Assembly: GCF_043235035.1 (NCBI RefSeq)
Contig: NZ_JAZAQF010000088.1
Span: forward strand, 62,001 to 126,000
Length of the DNA: 64,000 nucleotides
Origin: CACIAM-69d sp001698445
GTDB taxonomy: Bacteria > Cyanobacteriota > Cyanobacteriia > CACIAM-69d
Direction: 5' to 3'
Positions 35,129 to 43,004 of the stretch are shown one piece after another. The stretch's first letter is position 1, and each line of letters begins with the position of its first letter. The notes beneath the pieces were generated by a model. It was not told the DNA's origin. It made no database searches and was given only the letters and a program-made list of their open reading frames with translations. Made by a program: the position numbers and the translations under genes.

Positions 35129-35767
35129 AGGTAGTTTTTCTCCTCGTGGGTAACGGTCGGAAAACGTTGACTGAGATCGGGTTGCTCATCACTGGAGGGC
35201 TGCACTGAGAGCTGCAACACCTACGCGCGGCTGCTTTCCGGCGCTGTCCCGAACAAATATTTGAAATTCTATCACCCTAGCCATAGGTTCCCAGGGGGGA
35301 AGGGAAGTCAGGATGGGGGGTAATCAGCGATTGAATTTTGCAAGCATCTGGCCCAGGGTGGGGGCTGATCGAGCCGGTCTGTGTTGATTCGGGCTGATGG
35401 CGGGCTATGGGTCAGTGCCCCTTGAATTGGTCAGGAAGCTTCCTAGAGCTGAGCCTAAAGATGAGCAGAACTAACCGGAAGGAATTACTACTATCAAGAG
35501 TGTTAATGGTTTTATTAATTGTGCCCGTAATCGTGCCTGAATTTCGGCGAAATTGGTCTTGATTGGGGAAGGGCAGGAAATTTTTGCCCCTCCCATTAGA
35601 CTGCCCCAGGCCAGCCCCCGCAACGCGAGATGACTTGAAAGACGACCATAGCCAAGGTTACGGCTTTTGCCAGGGCCCCAGAAACTCTGGCAACTCGGAA
35701 GCACCCAGCCAACCGCAGGTCTAGGTCTGAAGACATCTCCGCCAGCACGGGCCCAAAAACCTCGGCC
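35129..35767. other. Spacer between psb32 and ado
   Basis: No gene supported on either strand over 640 nt; the part near 35129-35300 should carry the ado promoter and leader. No repeat or RNA structure recognised. Confidence 0.5.
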
Positions 35768-36496
35768 TCAGCGCACGTAGGCGAAGTAGGTGACCATGGG
35801 GATCACGGTGGCCAAAATCAACAGCACCACCACCAGGATGGTGGAACCATTGCGATCGGTTTCCTCAGCTTTTTTGAAGGTGCTTTCTACGGAAATTTTG
35901 CTGACGACAACCGGCGGGCCGGGATCCGGTTCACCGGCCAAAACCACTGCCAGCCGATCTTTGGCTGCGATGAACGCTTCGTTGTAGTTGCCATCGCGGA
36001 TTGGTACCAGCAGGGTTTCCTGGGCCACGCTGGTGGCAATGTCGGCGGTGAGGGTTGCTTGGGCGTTGCTGCCCACCTCGATCGCCGCATCGTTGGTGAC
36101 CGCATCCAACACCATCAGCACCTGGTTGGCTTGGTCTTCGGCTTCCGGAAACCAGGTTTCAAATAATTCTTGGGCAAAGCTATCGATCGTTTCGCCATAG
36201 TCCAAGCGGCGGAACGTCACAAACCGAACTTCTGATCCCGTAGACTGGGCCACATCACGCAGGGACTTTTCAAGACTACTTTTAGTGAGGCGACTGAACA
36301 AATCGGCGCGATCGAGCACCCAAGTTTGCGGGTCAAAGGGCGGCATGTCATACACCCCCGTGGCGGCGGCAGGCGCGCTGGCGCTGAACCAAAGGCCAAC
36401 GGCGGCCACCAACGCCAGAGTCAGGGCCCACAAACGGCGAACTAACGAGTGCTGTGAGCGACGGGGTGGGGCATTAAAAGAGCTGAGTGGGGTCAT
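35768..36496 (-). CDS. psb32: Psb32 / TPM-domain thylakoid protein
   Basis: 242 residues: signal peptide (LALVAAVGLWFSASAPAAAT), TPM domain of about 150 residues (VLDRADLFSRLTKSSLEKSL, VRFVTFRRLDYGETIDSFAQ, NQVLMVLDAVTNDAAIEVGS), and a C-terminal membrane anchor (ILVVVLLILATVIPMVTYFA). This matches Psb32 of Synechocystis (Sll1390) and plant TLP18.3, which protect photosystem II from photodamage and speed repair. The domain would face the lumen. Confidence 0.88.
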   Translation of the reverse strand: MTPLSSFNAPPRRSQHSLVRRLWALTLALVAAVGLWFSASAPAAATGVYDMPPFDPQTWVLDRADLFSRLTKSSLEKSLRDVAQSTGSEVRFVTFRRLDYGETIDSFAQELFETWFPEAEDQANQVLMVLDAVTNDAAIEVGSNAQATLTADIATSVAQETLLVPIRDGNYNEAFIAAKDRLAVVLAGEPDPGPPVVVSKISVESTFKKAEETDRNGSTILVVVLLILATVIPMVTYFAYVR

Positions 36497-36921
36497 GGAT
36501 GATCAGAATTTATGACAAAGATTGGTAGCGCTGATAGTTGGCTCCCTGGCCCATTTTAAAAGCCGGTGTTTCCCCTGGCGCGGCCAAATTGCTCTCAACT
36601 AATTCAAATAATTCAAATGATGAGGTCTAATGGCTCCCCAACGAATCCCAATCAGCCCGCAAATCAGCCCCGTGCGATCGCCTGAAATGCCCCTACTAGC
36701 ATGGCTGCCTTAATTCACTGGGTTAAATTACATGGCGGTTACCGTCACCTGATCGTTAAGCAGCAGGATGCTCAAGCCCCTTGTTGCCACGACTGGCTCC
36801 GCAACTTTGACCCAATATATTCAGCATGTCATGCTACTACGCTGGTCGATTGTGTTGCGTGATCGGGGCGTTCGCACCCCCGTCTTCTCAACCTGCTCGC
36901 TTAACCTTCCCCGATCGCCCC
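36497..36921. other. Divergent spacer psb32 / DUF554 gene
   Basis: Holds a 146-bp MITE family 2 copy (36694-36839). The element ends 82 nt before the DUF554 start, so it may contribute to or separate that gene from its promoter. Confidence 0.6.
36694..36839. mobile_element. MITE family 2, copy 1 (146 bp)
   Basis: Imperfect terminal inverted repeats of about 30 nt; terminal TAGCATG pairs with CATGCTA. Interior CACCTGATCGTTAAGCAGCA and ACTGGCTCCGCAACTTTGAC are shared with copies at 42630 and 55471. No coding capacity. Confidence 0.8.
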
Positions 36922-37659
36922 ATGGCCCCCTTTAATCCCCTCAGCGGAACCATCATCAACATTGCCACCATCTTGGTTGGCAGCGGCCTGGGCTTGTTGT
37001 TGCGCAACTACTGGTCTGCCAACATGCTGCAAATCGTCACCCAAGGCGTGGCGCTAATTGTGATTTTGGTGGGGTTGCAAATGGCCCAAAGCCTGAGCCG
37101 ACTTCAGGGTATTGCGATCGATGGGATTGTGTTGGGGCTGGTGGCGCTGGTGGTGGGTGGCCTGGTGGGAGAAGCCTTGGCGATCGAACGCCGCTTGCAA
37201 CAGTGGGGCGACTGGCTCAAGAGCAAAGTCAAGGGCGACGGTCAATTCACCGAAGGCTTTGTGGCAGCCAGTTTGTTGTTCTGCGTGGGGCCCATGGCCC
37301 TGGTGGGCTGCCTGAACAACGGCCTCACCGGCGACGATCGAATCTTGATTCTCAAGGCCTCCATGGACGGCCTGGCGGCGATCGCCCTGGCCGGTAGCTC
37401 CGGGTTGGGGGTGGCCTTTTCGGTGTTGCCCCTGGGGATCTATCAAGGGGCCCTGTCCCTGGCGGCGGGCTTGCTGACCCAATTTGTGCCCAACCCAGCC
37501 ACCGATCCCCAGGTGTTGGCCCTCACTGGTGTGGGCGGCTTGGCCATTGTGGCGATTGGGTTGAACCTGTTGGCGGTGACTCAAATTCGGGTCGGTTCAT
37601 TCTTGCCGGCCCTGGCGATCGCTCCGGCTATGTATGCCCTGCTCCGGACGATCAGCTAA
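36922..37659 (+). CDS. DUF554 membrane protein
   Basis: 245 residues with about seven membrane segments. Family features: PLSGTIINIATILVGSGLGL at the N-terminus, VALIVILVGLQMAQS, FVAASLLFCVGPMALVGCLN with the conserved G-P-M-A/T-I/L-x-G, LILKASMDGLAAIALAGSSG and GIYQGALSLAAGLL. The DUF554/YdfK group has no proven function; a small-solute transport role is often guessed. I start at the ATG at 36922; the longer frame would run into the MITE at 36694-36839. Confidence 0.88.
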   Translation: MAPFNPLSGTIINIATILVGSGLGLLLRNYWSANMLQIVTQGVALIVILVGLQMAQSLSRLQGIAIDGIVLGLVALVVGGLVGEALAIERRLQQWGDWLKSKVKGDGQFTEGFVAASLLFCVGPMALVGCLNNGLTGDDRILILKASMDGLAAIALAGSSGLGVAFSVLPLGIYQGALSLAAGLLTQFVPNPATDPQVLALTGVGGLAIVAIGLNLLAVTQIRVGSFLPALAIAPAMYALLRTIS

Positions 37660-38438
37660 CCCTGTGGAAAAAGTCATAACAGGGACTGGGAAATGCTTTT
37701 CAATCATGCAACCAAAATGAGCCTTCCAGAGCTGGACCATTTTGGTTGCATCAGCGATTCCCGAGAGGTATTAATACTCACCGTCAACAACAGCCAAAAC
37801 CAAGAGTAGAAATCAGACAGCCCATAATTTCAGCTTTTTTCAAGTATTTCAACTTTTTTTAAGTTCTAATTGTTCTAAACAGATATTTTTGAAAATCCAG
37901 AACATCTTCATCATGGTAGACAACGCCTTTTCGCCCTGTTAGCCTAGAAGTTGGGGATTACTAGAAATTGGGAATTATTGAAAGTATTGAGTTTGCGTGA
38001 TTTGTTTCACTCATTAAGTTTTTTGTGATTAGTGCTTTCAAAGCCCTGATTGCGGGAATTGATCAAGAAAGATTTTTAATTATCAGCCCCTGCGCAGGGA
38101 GCATACTCTTCAGAATTAAGTCTTTAACGAATATTCAAGAAAACTATACTTGTGTAAATTAATACCTGATCTAACCCTGATTCTCTCTCATTTCCAGACC
38201 ATTACCAATCAAAATTCATCTATCCTAGAAATAGGGATAAGAAACCCTGAAAGCAGAAAATGACGAATTGGGGCAAGCTGTGCGCAGTTTTAACCCTTTT
38301 TTTGATTTTTCTACGTCCTTTGGAATTTCATTATATTCGCCCGATTCGGTTGGGGTGGGAAGATTTTGCTCTGTGTAGCTTTTGCAAGCATCAGTGCAAT
38401 CAATTCGTTCTCCCTGAATTACCGCGCTATCTTGATCC
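37660..38438. other. 780-nt AT-rich non-coding spacer
   Basis: Clearly AT-richer than flanking genes; no gene supported. Contains the 14-bp inverted repeat at 37706-37751. TATACT at 38145-38150 could be a -10 for the kinase downstream, without a good -35. Confidence 0.55.
37706..37751. repeat. Perfect 14-bp inverted repeat
   Basis: ATGCAACCAAAATG (37706-37719) and its exact complement (37738-37751), 18-nt loop, about 50 nt past the DUF554 stop. No T-run on either side. Could be an mRNA end, a protein site or a decayed element. Confidence 0.75.
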
Positions 38439-41400
38439 ATGAGCCAACTACGCCTCAACACCGCTGTCACTCCGCCGATGCAATCACCGACAAAAGTTTT
38501 ATTAATTGGGGCTTCCAAGAGCGAAGTAAAAGTTTATACCAGTTATTTGCAAGCAATCTTGCAAAGTGATTTTCACCGGCAATATGAAATTTTGGTTCCG
38601 CCAAGTCGAGAGCAGGGCATTGATTGGTGGCGATCGCACCGGCCCGATGTGGTGCTGTTAGATTTGATCGATCGCGCGGGCATTCAAGTGCTCGAAAGTC
38701 TCCACGGGGACATCAAACACCAATTGCCACTGCCGGTGATTGTGTTAATTCAAGCCCACCAAGAATCCTTGGCAGAACAGGCCCTGAAGCTGGGGGCCAT
38801 GGATTATTTAGTGAAAGAGCATCTAACCAGTTTAGCCCTCCGCAAAACAGTGGCCGCTGTGCTGTTGCATCGCAGTTTGGTTAAGCAGGCGATCGAACAA
38901 AAGCTTGAACCAGAACCCAAGCTAGATCTGGAACTTTCTCAGCCACCGATCTCTAAACGTGCTCAGCCCTTGACAGCTTCCTGTTTTGCATCTTCTGAGT
39001 TATTAACTGAGTCACATCCCTATCTCTCCCTTGATATTTACGATCAACAACAACTCAACGCAATTTTGAAGCAGCAACTGGCTGCTATTGAATGCGCCAA
39101 AGATGGGATCGCCATTCTCAAGGAAGATACTTACGTTTACCTCAACCAATCCCATTTGGAAATGTTTGGGTATGACAGCTCAGAACAGCTCTTGGGAAAG
39201 TCTTGGCGCAGTCTCTATAGCGAGGCAGAATTAGATCGCTTTAAACGAGAAATTTTTCCAATTTTGCTCCGCGATCGGGCTTGGCAAGGGGAAGCCATTG
39301 CCCAACGGTCTGATGGGAGTAGTTTTGATGAGGGGTTATCCCTCACCGTCACGGACGATGGATTATTAATTTGCGTTTGTCGTGATATCAGCGCCCAAAA
39401 ACAGGCCGAGCGCGAGTGCCACGCCTCCCAACAGCTCCTGCAAGGCATTTTGGATACGGTTCCAATTGCTGTTTTTTGGAAGGATCAACGCCTGAAATAT
39501 CAGGGCATTAATAACTACAGCGCCACAACCATTGGTCTAAGTTCTGCCGAGGAATTAATTGGAGTCGGAGACGATCAACTACCTTGGGATCCAGAAACCC
39601 TGGCACGGATCCAAGAAGAAGATCGACAAGTTTTGCGATCGGGAAGAGCTACCCTCCGCTGCGAACGGGAATATGGCTTAGTTGATGGCTCGACGATTTG
39701 GTTAGAAACCAACAAAATTCCACTCAAAGATGCTCATGGCCGAATTTTGGGCATTTTGGGAACAGCCCAGGAAATTACAAGACGGAAGCAGGCTGAGGCT
39801 ACTTTAAAAAAACAAGCCGAAAGTGAGCACTTAGCACTCATGATTGCTGAACGAATTCGGCAATCTTTGGATTTGCAAACCATTTTTGATGTGGCTTGTA
39901 ATGAAATTCGAGCCGTGCTACAAGCCGATCGGGTTGGAATTTTTCAGTTCTATCCCCAAACGGACTATGACGATGGTTGCTTTGTAGCGGAATCGGTAAT
40001 TCCACCCTATTCTTCCGCCCTCAGTCTTCGCATTCATGACCATTGCTTTGGAGATAACTACTCCCAGCTTTATGCCAATGGTCGCTATTTTGTGGTGGAT
40101 GACATTTACAACAACGGTCTCACCCAATGCCACAGCGATATTCTGGCCCAATTTGAAGTGCGGGCTAATTTGGTGATGCCGCTGCTTTGTGGTTCAGAAC
40201 TGTGGGGTTTACTGTGCATTCATCAGTGCGATCGCCCGCGCCATTGGCTGCCGGATGAGGTGGAATTAGCCCACCGGCTTTCGAATCAATTAGCGATCGC
40301 AATTCAACAGTCCAGTCTCTATTACCAAGTACAGCAGGAATTGGAGGTGCGTCAACAGGCCGAATTACGCATCAGCCGCCAGTTACAGGAACAAACCGTT
40401 CTGGCACAAATTACCGAACGCATTCGGCAGTCCTTAGATTTGCACCAAATCTTAAACACCGTAACCCAGCAAGTGCAAGCGGTGATGCAGTGCGATCGGG
40501 TGATTGTGTTTCAACTGTTTGATGATGGCCGCAGCGCAATTGTCGAAGAAGCCGTCCTTGAAGGATTAGTCCACCTCAAGGATCGCCACTGGGAAGATGA
40601 AGTTTGGTCTTCGGAAATTTTGGAATTGTATTGGCAAGGCAAGGCCAGAATTGTGGCCGACGTGATGGACGATCGCTGGACCGATTGCCTGCGGGAATAT
40701 TCCCAAGAGGGCCAAATTCAATCCAAAATTGTGGCTCCGATTTTGCAGGAAGCCTTTTCCCACGAAGATCACCGCTGGGTTGCCCCCACCGCACCCAACA
40801 GACTCTGGGGAGTTTTGGTGGTTCATGCTTGCCATGAAAAGCGGGTTTGGCAAGAATCTGAAGCTCAATTGCTGCAACAAATTGCTAACCAATTGGCGAT
40901 CGCCATTCAGCAAGCTACCTTGGTCGATCGACTGAAACAGGAACTGACCCAACGGCAAGCCGCCCAAGCACAACTCACCGAGCGCAACCAACAGCTTGCC
41001 CTCAACAACGAAGAATTAGCCCGAGCCACCCGCCTCAAGGATGAATTCTTGGCCAATATGAGCCATGAATTACGAACCCCGCTCAATGCCATTTTGGGCA
41101 TTGTGGAAGGGCTGCAAGAGGATGTGTTTGGCCCCGTTTCCGAGCAACAAATCAAAGTGCTGCAAATCATTGACCGCAGCGGCAATCATTTGTTGTCCCT
41201 GATTAACGACATTTTGGATCTGGCCAAAATTGAAGCGGGGCGAGTGGAATTGGTCTACAACGACGTGGAAGTTCGCCCCCTTTGCGATTCCAGTTTGGCC
41301 TTTGTGAAACAACAGGCTTTGGAAAAACGGATTCGCCTGAGCACCAAATTGCCCCGGGACTTTCCGCCCATCCGCATTGATGAACGGCGAGTGCGGCAGG

Positions 41401-42209
41401 TGTTGATCAACCTGTTAAATAATGCGGTGAAGTTCACCTCAGAAGGTGGCTCAATTTTGCTGGAGGTGGGCTATGCCAACCTGGACGGCTCGATCGACCA
41501 GCCCGACCCCAACGGCCAAAACCTTTACGAAGCCCTGCGGTTCAGCGTCACTGACACCGGCATCGGCATCAGCGAAGAAAACGTGAAACGGCTCTTTCAG
41601 CCCTTCATTCAGGTGGATAGCGCCTTGAACCGTCAATACGAAGGAACCGGCCTGGGCCTGGCCCTGGTGAAGCGGATTGTGAACCTTCACGGAGGCATCG
41701 TGAACGTCACCAGCACCTTGGGTCAAGGCAGTTGCTTTTTCTTCACACTGCCCCTCACGCAGGCCGTACCAGCAGCAGCGGTCAGCGGCCAAGGCGCTGA
41801 GGTAACGGAAACCACATCGCTGCTGGAGGGGCCCGCATCAGCGCCCTTGATTTTGCTGGTGGAAGACAACGAAGCGAACATCGTCACCGTGTCGTCCTAT
41901 TTGGATACGAAGGGCTATCGGCTATTGGTGGCCCGGGACGGAGCCGCCGCCGTGACTTTGGCTACCCTGGAGCGGCCCGACCTGATCTTGATGGATATCC
42001 AAATGCCCGGGGTGGATGGCATTGAAGCGATGCGGCAAATTCGCAATGATGAGGAACTGGCGGACGTGCCAATTATTGCGCTCACGGCCCTGACCATGCC
42101 GGGCGATCGGGAGCGTTGCTTGCAAGCGGGGGCCAACGATTACCTCAGCAAGCCCATGCGCCTGAAGCAATTGATGGAATTAATCCAAAAATGGCTACTC
42201 AATCGCTAG
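38439..42209 (+). CDS. Hybrid histidine kinase with DXCF cyanobacteriochrome GAF domain
   Basis: 1256 residues, no membrane helix. In order: receiver-like domain (VLLIGASKSEVKVY; Asp75 in VVLLDLIDRAG); PAS at about 205-325; PAS at about 330-450; GAF1 at about 465-640; GAF2 at about 665-850; HisKA with His876 in NMSHELRTPLNAI; HATPase (INLLNNAVKF, DTGIGI, GTGLGLALV); C-terminal receiver with Asp1186 in LILMDIQMPG. GAF1 carries D534-H-C536-F and C564-H565, 28 residues apart, the DXCF plus Cys-His pattern of cyanobacteriochromes such as TePixJ, so it probably binds a bilin and senses short-wavelength light. Output is by phosphotransfer; there is no DNA-binding domain. The ATG at 38439 is used; Met14 is an alternative. 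Confidence 0.9.
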   Translation: MSQLRLNTAVTPPMQSPTKVLLIGASKSEVKVYTSYLQAILQSDFHRQYEILVPPSREQGIDWWRSHRPDVVLLDLIDRAGIQVLESLHGDIKHQLPLPVIVLIQAHQESLAEQALKLGAMDYLVKEHLTSLALRKTVAAVLLHRSLVKQAIEQKLEPEPKLDLELSQPPISKRAQPLTASCFASSELLTESHPYLSLDIYDQQQLNAILKQQLAAIECAKDGIAILKEDTYVYLNQSHLEMFGYDSSEQLLGKSWRSLYSEAELDRFKREIFPILLRDRAWQGEAIAQRSDGSSFDEGLSLTVTDDGLLICVCRDISAQKQAERECHASQQLLQGILDTVPIAVFWKDQRLKYQGINNYSATTIGLSSAEELIGVGDDQLPWDPETLARIQEEDRQVLRSGRATLRCEREYGLVDGSTIWLETNKIPLKDAHGRILGILGTAQEITRRKQAEATLKKQAESEHLALMIAERIRQSLDLQTIFDVACNEIRAVLQADRVGIFQFYPQTDYDDGCFVAESVIPPYSSALSLRIHDHCFGDNYSQLYANGRYFVVDDIYNNGLTQCHSDILAQFEVRANLVMPLLCGSELWGLLCIHQCDRPRHWLPDEVELAHRLSNQLAIAIQQSSLYYQVQQELEVRQQAELRISRQLQEQTVLAQITERIRQSLDLHQILNTVTQQVQAVMQCDRVIVFQLFDDGRSAIVEEAVLEGLVHLKDRHWEDEVWSSEILELYWQGKARIVADVMDDRWTDCLREYSQEGQIQSKIVAPILQEAFSHEDHRWVAPTAPNRLWGVLVVHACHEKRVWQESEAQLLQQIANQLAIAIQQATLVDRLKQELTQRQAAQAQLTERNQQLALNNEELARATRLKDEFLANMSHELRTPLNAILGIVEGLQEDVFGPVSEQQIKVLQIIDRSGNHLLSLINDILDLAKIEAGRVELVYNDVEVRPLCDSSLAFVKQQALEKRIRLSTKLPRDFPPIRIDERRVRQVLINLLNNAVKFTSEGGSILLEVGYANLDGSIDQPDPNGQNLYEALRFSVTDTGIGISEENVKRLFQPFIQVDSALNRQYEGTGLGLALVKRIVNLHGGIVNVTSTLGQGSCFFFTLPLTQAVPAAAVSGQGAEVTETTSLLEGPASAPLILLVEDNEANIVTVSSYLDTKGYRLLVARDGAAAVTLATLERPDLILMDIQMPGVDGIEAMRQIRNDEELADVPIIALTALTMPGDRERCLQAGANDYLSKPMRLKQLMELIQKWLLNR

Positions 42210-42520
42210 GGTTCACCCGAATCCGTTAGGCGATCGCTCGCTAACCAAGCCGAATTAGGTCGTTTTCGTAACTAATTTGTCATGAAAACCCTTCACATTC
42301 GGGAATTTCGCGTTTTTGGGAGCTTATTCCCGAGTTTTTCGCCTTTAGCCGCTACCGTAGGCCCCCATCAGGGCAATCCCGACCCTTAGTTCGCAGTTCG
42401 CAAACAACACGATTTGCGAGCGATCGCCATGCGGTTTCTTGCACCAATCAAGACCCGCACCCACATCTCTGTCCCCCATCAGGCTAGCTGACTGACAAAA
42501 TTGTCAAAATTGCTCAACTG

Positions 42521-42632
42521 GTAGGTTGGTTTGAGGCCCGTGGCTTGCTTCCCGCAGGGTCATCCAACAACCACAAAGATTGCAAAAATTGCATGGATTG
42601 CGTTGGATTTTGCAAAGCTCAACCCAACCTAC
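42521..42632. mobile_element. 112-bp MITE-like element with GTAGGTTGG ends
   Basis: Left end GTAGGTTGGTTTGAG, right end CTCAACCCAACCTAC: 15-bp inverted repeats with one mismatch. Interior is non-coding. Ends of the GTAGGTTGGGTTGAG type recur in many cyanobacterial genomes, from memory. Confidence 0.7.
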
Positions 42633-42775
42633 TAGCGTGGCTGCCTTAATTCGCTGGGTTAAATAATATGGCTGTTACCGCCACCTGATCGTTAAGCAGC
42701 AAGATGCTTAAGCCCCTTGTTACCACGACTGGCTCCGCAACTTTGACCCAATGTATTAAGCCTGTCGCGCTACTA
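42630..42775. mobile_element. MITE family 2, copy 2 (146 bp)
   Basis: Same length and interior as copies 1 and 3; terminal TAGCGTG pairs with CGCGCTA. It starts where the 112-bp element ends, sharing TAC, which suggests one inserted at the edge of the other. Confidence 0.8.
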
Positions 42776-42912
42776 CTGCTAGGGCAAATTGAGTATCAAT
42801 GCGGACTTTTGAAATTCGGTTTTTGAGCCATCCTATAACAGGATTCAAGCTCCGATTGAGCACAAGAATGCCTGAGGCGAATCACTGGTTTCTTGGGCGT
42901 TTTTATAGATGG

Positions 42913-42957
42913 CATTTTCGTAACTAGCGTTTTCGTAACTAGCGTTTTCGTGAATAC
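42913..42957. repeat. 15-nt unit repeated three times
   Basis: CATTTTCGTAACTAG, CGTTTTCGTAACTAG, CGTTTTCGTGAATAC. A further isolated CGTTTTCGTAACTA lies near 42260, just past the upstream kinase gene. Confidence 0.85.
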
Positions 42958-43004
42958 AGATTTTCATTAGCACTCTGACCGAAACTCCACCGCATTTAAT
43001 CCCT

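Larger units (their letters stand above)
42210..43004. other. 795-nt spacer with two abutting MITE-like elements
   Basis: No gene seen. Contains a 112-bp element (42521-42632), a MITE family 2 copy (42630-42775) and a 15-nt repeat (42913-42957) close to the next start codon. Confidence 0.65.

Noticed and set aside
36826..36921. Longer N-terminus for the DUF554 protein
   Set aside because: It would begin inside MITE family 2 copy 1 and adds Cys/Pro-rich residues unlike the family.
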